From assembly GCF_963665995.1 (NCBI RefSeq), contig NZ_OY762512.1, positions 3,286,001 through 3,350,000 on the forward strand: 64,000 nucleotides of DNA, written 5' to 3'. This stretch comes from Pleurocapsa sp. FMAR1. GTDB lineage: Bacteria; Cyanobacteriota; Cyanobacteriia; Cyanobacteriales; Xenococcaceae. Below the pieces are notes generated by a model, which did not search any database, was not told the origin of the DNA, and saw nothing but the letters and a program-made list of their open reading frames with translations. Of the stretch, positions 50,332-58,437 are shown one piece after another; the stretch's first letter is position 1; every line of letters begins with the position of its first letter. The position numbers were made by a program, and so were the translations under genes.

Positions 50332-51726
50332 ATGGTAAAAGTTTTTCTGGGCAGTATTCCGTTCTACATCTTTGGTCTGATTATTAATCTTCTAGCTTTA
50401 GAGATTTATCCCTCCGCTGCATTGACGAAGCCTAACAAAGTTATTGCTCAATCAACATCCGCGCCTAAAACCCAACAAGCAGCAAACCCAACGCTAACTG
50501 CTTTAGAGCCAGAGATATTATCAGAAATAAATCGGGTTAGAACCAATCCTCAAGGCTACGCTCAATGGCTAGAACAGCAGCGACAATATTATGATGGCAT
50601 TTGGCTTAGGCTACCTGGAGAAAAGCCAATTAGAACTAATAGAGGATTAAAAGCTTTAGAAGAAGCGATCGCCGTTCTCAAAAAACAACCGCCCTTACCT
50701 CCTTTGGATATCTCTGAGCAAACTAAGGCTAAAGCAACAACTAAGCTTGATAATTTTGCTACGGCTAACAATATCCAAAATATCAGCTACGGTAGAGTTA
50801 CCCCTCAAGGCATTGTCATGAGTATGGTGGTGGATGAGCTATTTCCCGATCGCCGTCGCCGTGAAAGTCTTTTAAGCTCAAATGCTGAAGATACAGGAGT
50901 AGTCTGTAAACCCGATCCTCGGTATGCTAAGGTGTGTGCGATCGCCTATTCTAATACAGCTTCTGATCCAGAAGTCGCCGAGGCTAACCTACAGACTAAA
51001 CCCCAACCCAAAAAAGAGACTATTGCTAGTCAGCCAAAAGTTGCTAGAGCAAAACCAGAAACTGCTGTTACGCCAGAAGTAAAGACTCCCCCTAGCCCAG
51101 CAGAAAGCACGGAAACTGCTGTTACGCCAGAAGCACCTACTGTCACCCAAGCACCTGCTTCTAACGAAGATACAGTTGCTGAATTACCTCAGCCACCTCA
51201 ACCTCCTCTTGTTCCTGAAGTAACGACCCCAACTCCAGAAGCGGAAAACAATCAAGATGTAGAAGTTGCTCAAGCTGAAAAAGAACCACAAGCTGAAGCA
51301 GAAGACAAAGAAAAACCAATTGAAGAATCTGCAAGCAATCAAGAAAATGCCAAAATAGAAGCCGAAGACTCACAGAAAGTTGCCGCTAATTCTGATAGCG
51401 ATCGCACACTAAACAATATAGAACGGGGTGCATTAGAAGATGGCGATCGCACCATACCCGAAGACGGTAGTTTCTATGATTCTTATCCCCTTGAAGGCAA
51501 AAGGGACGATTCCCTTACTATTCATCTTGAAAGCGATGAATTCGATCCTTTTGTGGCTTTAATTGACGATAAAGGTAATATTATTGAGCAGAATGATGAT
51601 ATTAGCGAAGAAGATAGCAACTCTGAAATTAAGGTAAGCATTCCTGAAGATGGTGCTTATAATATTATTGTCAATGCCTATGACGAGGGTGGAAAAGGGG
51701 AGTATATACTTACTATCAATCCGTAG
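50332..51726 (+). CDS. Secreted protein with degenerate CAP domain and C-terminal PPC domain
   Basis: A 464-residue protein from MVKVFLGSIPFYIFGLIINL, a signal peptide. Residues about 50-210 resemble a CAP/SCP domain (EPEILSEINRVRTNPQGYAQ, and a late GVVCKPDPRYAKVCAIAY). A long linker of Pro, Glu and Ala follows with repeated ETAVTPE units. The C-terminus is a bacterial pre-peptidase (PPC) domain: DGSFYDSYPLEGKRDDSL, FDPFVALIDDKGNII and DGAYNIIVNAYDEGGKG. It is probably periplasmic or external, with unknown binding partners. Confidence 0.75.
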   Translation: MVKVFLGSIPFYIFGLIINLLALEIYPSAALTKPNKVIAQSTSAPKTQQAANPTLTALEPEILSEINRVRTNPQGYAQWLEQQRQYYDGIWLRLPGEKPIRTNRGLKALEEAIAVLKKQPPLPPLDISEQTKAKATTKLDNFATANNIQNISYGRVTPQGIVMSMVVDELFPDRRRRESLLSSNAEDTGVVCKPDPRYAKVCAIAYSNTASDPEVAEANLQTKPQPKKETIASQPKVARAKPETAVTPEVKTPPSPAESTETAVTPEAPTVTQAPASNEDTVAELPQPPQPPLVPEVTTPTPEAENNQDVEVAQAEKEPQAEAEDKEKPIEESASNQENAKIEAEDSQKVAANSDSDRTLNNIERGALEDGDRTIPEDGSFYDSYPLEGKRDDSLTIHLESDEFDPFVALIDDKGNIIEQNDDISEEDSNSEIKVSIPEDGAYNIIVNAYDEGGKGEYILTINP

Positions 51727-51901
51727 ATTAATTGATTGCAGGAAAAACATTTAGCTAGAAAAACTAGTCTTGCTGTGTAGAGGTCGTCTACAGTGAACAA
51801 TTGAGATTAATTTTGAGGTTTCAACTCTTTTTTAGCTCTTAACGAGAACTTAGTCCAAGAGATGGATTATAGAAGAAAGTAGCTTTTGAAATCAAAAAAT
51901 C

Positions 51902-52294
51902 ATGCCTTTTACCCTAATTCAAGGAACTTTCCAACCCGATACAGGTAGACCTGATGGAGATACGGTACGTTTTGCGCCAGATGATTCAATGTTGGTATTT
52001 ATCTTAAATCGTCGAGGTAGACCACCAAAAATAAATGAGAATAACGGCACGATTTCATTGCGTTATGAAGGCATAGATGCAATGGAAACAAAGGCAAGAA
52101 TGCCTGAATCCTCAGATGCTACAGCAAAAAACTTAATTTTACTCGGTATTACCGAGACTGTTAGAGAAACGCGCGGTTATGTCTTATCCAATCAGCTCGA
52201 TCCTAATGGTAGACCAATTTGCTTTATTTTTACTGGAGATCCTGAGTCTGGGGAAAACGATGGAGATAGTATTTTTCTTACTCCTGAACGGTGA
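51902..52294 (+). CDS. Nuclease-like (SNase-type) protein, N-terminal half
   Basis: 130 residues: MPFTLIQGTFQPDTGRPDGD, SLRYEGIDAMETKA and GRPICFIFTGDPESGENDG. This corresponds to the first half of a thermonuclease-like bacterial protein of about 270 residues. The frame ends TGA in ERTGA context and overlaps the next frame by 4 bp. Reading one base back would continue as ERVKTSLNYQL, so a single-base loss probably split an originally continuous gene. Translational coupling of two products is the alternative. Confidence 0.6.
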   Translation: MPFTLIQGTFQPDTGRPDGDTVRFAPDDSMLVFILNRRGRPPKINENNGTISLRYEGIDAMETKARMPESSDATAKNLILLGITETVRETRGYVLSNQLDPNGRPICFIFTGDPESGENDGDSIFLTPER

Positions 52295-52722
52295 AAACAA
52301 GCTTAAATTATCAACTTATAGAGAATGGCAATGTTTATCCACTGTATTATGACACATTGTTTTTCGATCTGCGCCAAGAATTTACCGATGCAGTACTAGC
52401 TGCAAGAGAAGCTAGAAAAGGTATCTGGAAAAATGACGTAACTACCGAAGGTGCAACTTGGGATGGTGCTAATTCTCTTGGTGCTATTCCTCCGTTATTT
52501 CCTAAACTGTGGAGAAGGCTACAGGGGTATACTCAAGATCGCGATTATCGTGAAGATTCTGAGACATTGGATCGCTTTATTGAATATTTACAAACTAAAC
52601 GCTCAGAAAGAGTATTGGTGAGCGATCGAGGACGTTTTACAGGATTCGATAACGTAGTTGAAGTTGACGGCGACACAATAAAACTTCTATATCGACCAGA
52701 AGAATTAATATTTATGTCATAG
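52291..52722 (+). CDS. Nuclease-like (SNase-type) protein, C-terminal half
   Basis: 143 residues from a GTG overlapping the preceding stop: KTSLNYQLIENGNVYPLYYD, then LAAREARKGIWKNDVTTEG, the part typical of SNase-fold C-terminal helices. A further segment (RGRFTGFDNVVEVDGDTIK) follows. With the gene before it, it completes one family-length protein, so this is either a frameshifted gene or a two-piece protein. Some catalytic Arg/Glu residues of staphylococcal nuclease are not obvious. Confidence 0.6.
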   Translation: MKTSLNYQLIENGNVYPLYYDTLFFDLRQEFTDAVLAAREARKGIWKNDVTTEGATWDGANSLGAIPPLFPKLWRRLQGYTQDRDYREDSETLDRFIEYLQTKRSERVLVSDRGRFTGFDNVVEVDGDTIKLLYRPEELIFMS

Positions 52723-52935
52723 CATTATTTTTACTGTCTGATAACCCTTACCTCTTAATCTTTGACCTTTTCCCTAAATCAACTTTTGTATTCTTATATA
52801 CAATTAATTTTAAAGTCGTCATCTATCTCAAGATACAAATAAATAGGTATTTTCCAGTGTGCATATTAAAAATATATATCTTATAGTAGATTTGAAAATT
52901 TATTAACTATATGAACACCTAATGGTTATTGACTC

Positions 52936-53217
52936 ATGGAAAAAAAGCTAAAGGAACTTATTGGTCAAGCGGATATTTGGCTTTTTATTAAAAGTAGTAA
53001 TGGCTGGGTTAAGAACGTAGAGATTCTAGATGTAGAATCACATACAGTATCTTTCCGATATCAGCACGAATCTTCAGCAGAGGTAAAAATTTGGGAAAAA
53101 ACAACTAGATTGGATAATATTTTAGAAATTGATATTCGTGTCACGGCTATTCCTAGATGTGAACTAAAGCTAAAGGATATGCGCCATAAACTTAGTCGAC
53201 TATTAGAACAAGAATAA
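52936..53217 (+). CDS. Small hypothetical protein
   Basis: A 93-residue protein: MEKKLKELIGQADIWLFIKS, VKNVEILDVESHTVSFRYQ and a charged helical tail KLKDMRHKLSRLLEQE. It is compact, without signal or membrane segment, and has protein-like composition. It looks like a small conserved cyanobacterial protein with an SH3-like beta core, but the family is not certain. A strong terminator follows 44 bp later. Confidence 0.65.
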   Translation: MEKKLKELIGQADIWLFIKSSNGWVKNVEILDVESHTVSFRYQHESSAEVKIWEKTTRLDNILEIDIRVTAIPRCELKLKDMRHKLSRLLEQE

Positions 53218-53260
53218 ATGTAGGGGAAAGGAAAAAGGGGAAGTTAAATGTGTAATTAAT

Positions 53261-53316
53261 AAGGACGCGATTTCTAAGGTTTATTTCCTCAGAAATTAAG
53301 GCCGTCCTTTTTGTTT
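53261..53316 (+). terminator. Rho-independent terminator
   Basis: AAGGACG and CGTCCTTTTTG form the base of a hairpin, extended inside by GATTTCT and AGAAAT, and end in a T-run. It lies downstream of the 93-residue protein gene. Confidence 0.75.
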
Positions 53317-53377
53317 AGACACCTAAATGCTTATTTGCTCAACCTAAATTTAATCATCAAAAAACTGAAAAATAGAA

Positions 53378-53557
53378 ATGAAGATTCAGAATACTATCCG
53401 CCATATTTATGATCTAGTTCGCCAATCATCGAAGATGAGAGTATTATCTATTCGCCTTGATCGTTTCTTTAAAGTATCTTTATTAAACAAAGAAAACAAG
53501 CTGTTTCGTTACCCGTTTTTTAATTATCAGCAAATAGTTAAAAAATATCCGTCTTAA
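53378..53557 (+). CDS. Possible small basic protein
   Basis: A 59-codon frame with an ATG start: MKIQNTIRHIYDLVRQSSKM, then RVLSIRLDRFFKVSLL. It is rich in Lys, Arg and Phe and ends just before the DUF2267 gene. No family is recognised, and a chance frame in AT-rich DNA is possible. Confidence 0.3.
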   Translation: MKIQNTIRHIYDLVRQSSKMRVLSIRLDRFFKVSLLNKENKLFRYPFFNYQQIVKKYPS

Positions 53558-53682
53558 GGAATAGATATCGTCAATATTCGTTGACTACACTTACGAAAAA
53601 TATATACTCAGTAGGAGGTTTGATAAGCTTTAATTCTGTCAAAATATCTAAGAAAACAAAAAACAAAACTTTACAATTACTT

Positions 53683-54138
53683 ATGTCTGCCAATGGATTA
53701 GCGGTATTTGACCGCACCACAGAAAAAACACATCAATTTATTAACGATGTTGCTCAACAAATTGATATAGAAGATAAACACCTTGTGTTTATTGGTATTA
53801 AAGCAGTTTTACATGGTTTACGCGATCGCATTCCTCTTGAAGAAGCTGCTCAACTAGCCGCACAGCTTCCTGTACTGTTGGCAGGTTTTTATTATCAGGG
53901 TTGGAAACCAGCAGCCACACCTACTAAAGAGAGATCTGTAGATGCTTTTGTAGATAAAGTTAAAGGTAATTTACCTAAGGGAGATTATCCTGTAGAAATA
54001 GAAGCTTTAATTCGAGGGGTTTTTGCCGTGCTATCTGAGTGGGTAACTCAAGGAGAAATCCAAGACGTAGCTAATATGTTGCCTAAAGATGTGCAAGAAT
54101 TTTGGCCAGAAGCTATTGTTGCTCAATTAAATCAATAA
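53683..54138 (+). CDS. DUF2267 protein
   Basis: A 151-residue all-helical protein. The start MSANGLAVFDRTTEKTHQFI is the usual beginning of the family; a TTG at 53581 would add 34 residues without similarity. Two half-repeats (KAVLHGLRDRIPLEEAAQLA and RGVFAVLSEWVTQGEIQDVA), each with LP-ffpe-like segments, form the DUF2267 fold. Function is unknown; members are often stress related. Confidence 0.8.
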   Translation: MSANGLAVFDRTTEKTHQFINDVAQQIDIEDKHLVFIGIKAVLHGLRDRIPLEEAAQLAAQLPVLLAGFYYQGWKPAATPTKERSVDAFVDKVKGNLPKGDYPVEIEALIRGVFAVLSEWVTQGEIQDVANMLPKDVQEFWPEAIVAQLNQ

Positions 54139-54235
54139 GAACAACAGATATGACTGTAGGTAAAGATGTTTTTTAAAAACGTCCATCCCGCACTATGTTT
54201 GGATGTTGTTAAGGCGATCGCTTATATTAAAAAAT

Positions 54236-54275
54236 TTGGCGATCTTACCCACAGAATATTGGGTAAGATCGCCAA
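54236..54275. terminator. Perfect 16-bp hairpin, probable terminator
   Basis: TTGGCGATCTTACCCA (54236-54251) and TGGGTAAGATCGCCAA (54260-54275) are perfect inverted copies with an 8-nt loop. It lies between the DUF2267 and DUF72 genes. There is no long T-run, so termination is likely but not certain. Confidence 0.55.
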
Positions 54276-54327
54276 CCCTATATTTATTAGATCTTTAGAT
54301 AGTAGACTGTAAGAAAAAATAATTAAA

Positions 54328-55188
54328 TTGAAGGCAAACTTTTATCTTGGCTGTGCAGTTTGGTCATATAAGGATTGGGTAGGCAACCTGTATCCTCCCA
54401 AAAGCCAACCGCGAGATTTTTTAAAGCTATATAGCCAGCGTTTTACTACGGTAGAAGGAAATACGACTTTTTATGCTATTCCTTCAGAAGCAACAGTAAA
54501 AAATTGGGTGGCGCAAACTCCCGTTGGCTTTAGGCTATGTCCCAAGGTAAATCGAAATATTACCCATCAAGGTTTGTTATCTCCCTCAATTTCTGATGCC
54601 TTGAGTTTTTTAGAGCGAATTTCAGGCTTGAATGATCGTCTAGGAACAACATTTATCCAGTTACCACCTAGCTATAGTCCAGAGAATTTTGCTGATTTAA
54701 GCGAGTTTTTGACTGCCTGTAGCCAGTCCAATTTACCTTTGGCTTTGGAAGTACGACACTTAGATTGGTTTAAACAACAGTATCGCGATCGCCTTAATTA
54801 TTTGCTAGCAGACTTAAACATAGCTATAACTCTACTTGACACTCGCCCCATTTACAATTGTCCAGACGATCCCCAAATTCATTCCCCCAGAAAAAAACCT
54901 GATGTTCCTCTTCAGCAGGTAGTTACTGGAAACACTGCTTTTGTACGTTTTATTAGCCATCCCGATTTGCAATACAATCAGGCTTATCTAAAACAGTGGG
55001 CGTATGATTTAAATAACTGGTTATGTCAAGGGAAAACAGTATACTTTTTCGTTCATTGTCCCCAAGAAGTGCGATCGCCTGATACTGCTAAGTATTTTTA
55101 CTCTTTATTAAAGGCTCAGAACTATGATATTCCTGCTTTACCATGGAATAAGCTCGATCCCCACCCCACGCAATTAAGTTTGTTTTGA
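54328..55188 (+). CDS. DUF72 protein
   Basis: A 286-residue TIM-barrel-like protein from a TTG start: KANFYLGCAVWSYKDWVGNL, FTTVEGNTTFYAIPS, FIQLPPSYSPENF and ALEVRHLDWF. These are the conserved blocks of DUF72 (YecE-like). The catalytic function is unknown. No ATG is available before the conserved GCAVWS motif, supporting the TTG. Confidence 0.85.
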   Translation: MKANFYLGCAVWSYKDWVGNLYPPKSQPRDFLKLYSQRFTTVEGNTTFYAIPSEATVKNWVAQTPVGFRLCPKVNRNITHQGLLSPSISDALSFLERISGLNDRLGTTFIQLPPSYSPENFADLSEFLTACSQSNLPLALEVRHLDWFKQQYRDRLNYLLADLNIAITLLDTRPIYNCPDDPQIHSPRKKPDVPLQQVVTGNTAFVRFISHPDLQYNQAYLKQWAYDLNNWLCQGKTVYFFVHCPQEVRSPDTAKYFYSLLKAQNYDIPALPWNKLDPHPTQLSLF

Positions 55189-55317
55189 TTTTTTTAATTG
55201 TAAAATAAATATAAATTTATGGCAGATCAGAGAAATATCAAGTTTTTATTAAACTTATAATTGTTTTGAATAGAGAATAAGGTTTACTTTGAATTACTTC
55301 GAGCTAGCTGATTCTTA

Positions 55318-55407
55318 ATTTACGACTCGATCAAGATATTGCTTAACAGTTCTATAAGAATAATGTTAGGGCCGTTGTTTGGCTGACGACACCCCTAAAT
55401 TTTTTTT
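55318..55407 (+). ncRNA. Putative small RNA unit 1 (paralogue of unit 2)
   Basis: A 90-nt segment starting ATTTACGACTCG, with ATTGCTTAACAGTTCTATA in the middle, ends in a hairpin (TTAGGG...GTTGT / ACGAC...CCTAA, loop TTGGCTG) followed by eight T. A homologous segment lies at 55611-55700. The conserved body plus a paired terminator suggests a transcribed RNA; no protein frame is conserved. The family is not recognised. Confidence 0.5.
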
Positions 55408-55610
55408 ATAGCTTCGTGGAAAATCTTGAGGCAAAAGTTTAAAAAACTTAACATTAGCCAAACCTTCGTGGCTGTCTATAGTTCAAACCCCTAAATGTCT
55501 TTATGACTTTTCAGGAGAATGAAAAAGTTTGGAGAGCGGCGTAAAATAGATAATGTTATAGACCCATTTAACAGCAAGAGTTCTAGCTGACACTAGTAAC
55601 TCTTATAGCG

Positions 55611-55700
55611 ATTTACGACTCGGCTCAAATATTGCTTAACGGTTCTATATGGTTGGTATTAGGGGTGTTGTTTGGCTGACAACGCTCCTAATTTTTTTTT
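55611..55700 (+). ncRNA. Putative small RNA unit 2 (paralogue of unit 1)
   Basis: Begins ATTTACGACTCG like unit 1, with ATTGCTTAACGGTTCTATA and the terminator hairpin TTAGGGGTGTTG / CAACGCTCCTAA, loop TTGGCTGA, then a T-run. Differences from unit 1 in the stem are partly compensatory (GTTGT with ACGAC in unit 1, GTTGT with ACAAC in unit 2). The 200 bp between the units hold no gene. Confidence 0.5.
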
Positions 55701-55843
55701 AACAAGCAATTTAAGCCTTTGTATCTAAAATATAGGTTAATTGCAAACTCAACTTCTTGTCTTCTGTAAATATACTAGTTTTTTCAACTAATTTGGCTTA
55801 TTTATTTTAAAGTTTTGATAATCTTTTCCCTAATTCAGCGTAC

Positions 55844-56365
55844 TTACTTTATCTTAACTTTATTGAACTGAGCAGCAAGACTAATAATGTTGGTTTGTTC
55901 GTACTTTTCAAAAGGTTGATGAATCCAAGGATTATCAGGAAGATAGTCAACATAATAATCGGGTATTTTTATCGACGTACTTTTGTACCAAATTACAGCA
56001 GTGCGAATTTCTGCTATGTTGGCACCGTAATTTGTCTGAAGCCAGTTTAAAGATTCGGCTAAACTGACCCCAGAGTCAACCAAATCATCTACCAGTAAAA
56101 TGCGATTATCTAAAGGTTGAATCGTCGCCAGATGTTCAGAAAACTTAATTTGACCACGCTGTTGATTATTTTCTCCCCCATAAGAAGCAGTAGAGAGAAT
56201 AGCTAATGGTTGGTCATATAGCCGACAAAGAATATCTCCCACTCTTAAACCACCTTTTGCCAAACACACAATTTGATTAAACTGCCAATCTGACTGATGG
56301 ATCTTGACAGCTAGAGTTTCGATTTTATGATGATATTCTGACCATGTAATGTGTAAATCTGTCAT
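55844..56365 (-). CDS. Phosphoribosyltransferase
   Basis: A 173-residue type I PRTase. The PRPP loop is RILLVDDLVDSGVSLAESL, and VCLAKGGLRVGDILCRLY supplies the pyrophosphate-binding region. It resembles xanthine/guanine-type (Gpt-like) enzymes of purine salvage, but the base-specific residues are not clear. It is divergent from the symporter gene with 21 bp between starts. Confidence 0.85.
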   Translation of the reverse strand: MTDLHITWSEYHHKIETLAVKIHQSDWQFNQIVCLAKGGLRVGDILCRLYDQPLAILSTASYGGENNQQRGQIKFSEHLATIQPLDNRILLVDDLVDSGVSLAESLNWLQTNYGANIAEIRTAVIWYKSTSIKIPDYYVDYLPDNPWIHQPFEKYEQTNIISLAAQFNKVKIK

Positions 56366-56386
56366 AAAAATAGGAATTTAAAATAA

Positions 56387-58024
56387 TTGGACATCAGCGA
56401 GAAGTCAATAGATCGAGAAAAGCTTAACTTCACTACCAAGCTGGCATATGGTTCTGGAGATATGGGACCAGCCATCACGGCTAATATTTTAGTATTTTTT
56501 CTGTTATATTTTTTTACTAATGTGGCGGGATTACCTGCGGGTTTAGCAGGAAGCATTTTAGCCATCGGTAAGGTTGGAGATGCGATTAATGATCCCATTG
56601 CTGGAATTTTGAGCGATCGCACTCGTACCAGATGGGGAAGGCGTATACCCTGGATGCTATTTGGGGCAATTCCCTTTGGAATTTTCTTTTTTCTTCAATG
56701 GATTGTACCTACATTTAGCGAAGATCCTAACGTCAATAATTGGGGACTGTTTGTCTATTATGTAGTCGTAGCAACGCTGTTTAATATAGCTTATACGGCA
56801 GTTAATTTACCCTATACGGCACTAACTCCCGAACTAACTCAAGACTATGATGAACGAACCAATTTAAATAGTTTCCGCTTTGCTTTTTCCATTGGTGGGA
56901 GTATTTTATCTTTAATTTTAGCGACGGTTATTTTTAAAGTTTATTCTAACGATCCCAAGCAACAATATCTAATTTTGGGAGGAGTTTCTAGTTTAATCTC
57001 GATAGTTGCCTTATTTTGGTGTACCTTTCGGATTCAAGAACGAGGCGCAGCACCGCTTTTGCAACAGCAAGGAAAAAAAATACTCGGCTTTATTTTAACT
57101 GCGGTTGGGGCATTAGGAATAGCTTATGGTGTCAGCCAAATAGCTAATAGTACGACAGGAATTAGCGTTCTAGGCATTGCCAGTATTTTATTTGGTTTAC
57201 AGTTTATTGGTTTTGGCATAACCCTAATTTTAGCTAAGACTGAATCTCATTTAAATAGTCGTGAAGCAGTTGAAGCAAGAAACTTGGCTAATAGTGTTCC
57301 CAGTGTTCCGATTCGAGAACAATTAAAGGTGGCATTTGCCAATAAAGCATTTTTATATGTAATTGGCATCTACTTATGTTCTTGGTTGGGAGTGCAGCTA
57401 ACGGCTTCAATTCTGATTTACTATGTTGTCAGTTGGATGGGAATGGATGAGGCTGCTTTTCCTGCATTTGCGATCGCCGTACAGGGAACAGCCTTAGTCA
57501 TGTTGTTTTTCTGGAAGTTTGTGAGCGAAAAACTAGGTAAAAAAGCTGTTTATTATCTAGGGATGGTTGTTTGGATTGTTGCTCAAGCAGGCTTATTCTT
57601 GATTCAGCCTGGTCAAACTGGAGAGCTTTATATATTAGCTATCATGGCTGGTTTTGGTGTCTCTGTGGCTTATCTTATTCCTTGGTCAATGATTCCCGAT
57701 GTGGTGGATTTAGATGAACTAAATACGGGACAAAGAAGGGAAGGAGTTTTTTACAGTTTCATGGTACTGCTGCAAAAGCTTGGTTTAGCCTTAGCATTAT
57801 TTTTAGTCGGACAAGCTTTAGAATTCTCTGGTTTTGTTGCCCGAATACCAGGAGAAGCTATTCCTGTGCAGCCAGATAGTGCTTTGTTGGCTATTCGGAT
57901 TGCGATCGCGCCTTTGCCTACAGTGTTTCTAATTATTGGTTTAGTTTTGACCTATTTCTATCCGATTACCAAAGAAGTTCACGCCGATATTCGGATGCAG
58001 TTAAAAGCCAAAAAAAATAGTTAA
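56387..58024 (+). CDS. GPH-family sugar/cation symporter (MFS)
   Basis: A 545-residue membrane protein with about 12 transmembrane helices. The start region KLAYGSGDMGPAITANIL, the loop VGDAINDPIAGILSDRTRTR followed by WGRRIPWML, and NLPYTALTPELTQDYDERT are hallmarks of the glycoside-pentoside-hexuronide symporters (MelB-like). A central insertion of about 60 hydrophobic residues (LGFILTAVGALGIAYGVSQ) is longer than usual. The TTG start is chosen because the conserved N-terminus begins right after it. The substrate is unknown. Confidence 0.85.
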   Translation: MDISEKSIDREKLNFTTKLAYGSGDMGPAITANILVFFLLYFFTNVAGLPAGLAGSILAIGKVGDAINDPIAGILSDRTRTRWGRRIPWMLFGAIPFGIFFFLQWIVPTFSEDPNVNNWGLFVYYVVVATLFNIAYTAVNLPYTALTPELTQDYDERTNLNSFRFAFSIGGSILSLILATVIFKVYSNDPKQQYLILGGVSSLISIVALFWCTFRIQERGAAPLLQQQGKKILGFILTAVGALGIAYGVSQIANSTTGISVLGIASILFGLQFIGFGITLILAKTESHLNSREAVEARNLANSVPSVPIREQLKVAFANKAFLYVIGIYLCSWLGVQLTASILIYYVVSWMGMDEAAFPAFAIAVQGTALVMLFFWKFVSEKLGKKAVYYLGMVVWIVAQAGLFLIQPGQTGELYILAIMAGFGVSVAYLIPWSMIPDVVDLDELNTGQRREGVFYSFMVLLQKLGLALALFLVGQALEFSGFVARIPGEAIPVQPDSALLAIRIAIAPLPTVFLIIGLVLTYFYPITKEVHADIRMQLKAKKNS

Positions 58025-58074
58025 AAACAATTTTACTAAATCCTATTTAGATACATCACTTAAAAATATTGTAG

Positions 58075-58248
58075 GGTCAGAGGTCAGAGGTCAGAGGTTA
58101 GAGGTCAGAGGTCAGAGGTTAGAGGTCAGAGGTCAGAGGTCAGAGGTCAGAGGTTAGAGGTCAGAGGTCAGAGGTCAGAGGTCAGAGGTCAGAGGTCAGA
58201 GGTCAGAGGTCAGAGGTCAGAGGTCAGAGGTCAGAGGTCAGAGGTCAG
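58075..58248. repeat. Heptamer tandem repeat (GGTCAGA)n
   Basis: About 25 head-to-tail copies of GGTCAGA; three copies in the first half are GGTTAGA. The array is 174 bp, in the gap between the symporter and the radical SAM gene. The unit length of 7 rules out a coding role. Such heptamer arrays are known from cyanobacteria and vary in copy number. The rest of 58025-58437 shows no gene. Confidence 0.95.
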
Positions 58249-58437
58249 GAGAATGATAGCGATTTCAAGGAAAGAGTACCTTATCAATCAGATTTAGTAT
58301 GAGATGGTTAAATAGCTATAAGAGGAGATTGTAATTTTTAAAAATACTGAGAATTTCTGCAACCTGACCCTAAAGGGATAGATAATTAAAATAGGTGCAT
58401 ATTTCAGCTACAACTAAAGCCAACTAATTAATAATCT

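Noticed and set aside
58075-58248. Heptamer array as a CRISPR
   Set aside because: There are no spacers; the units are contiguous 7-mers.
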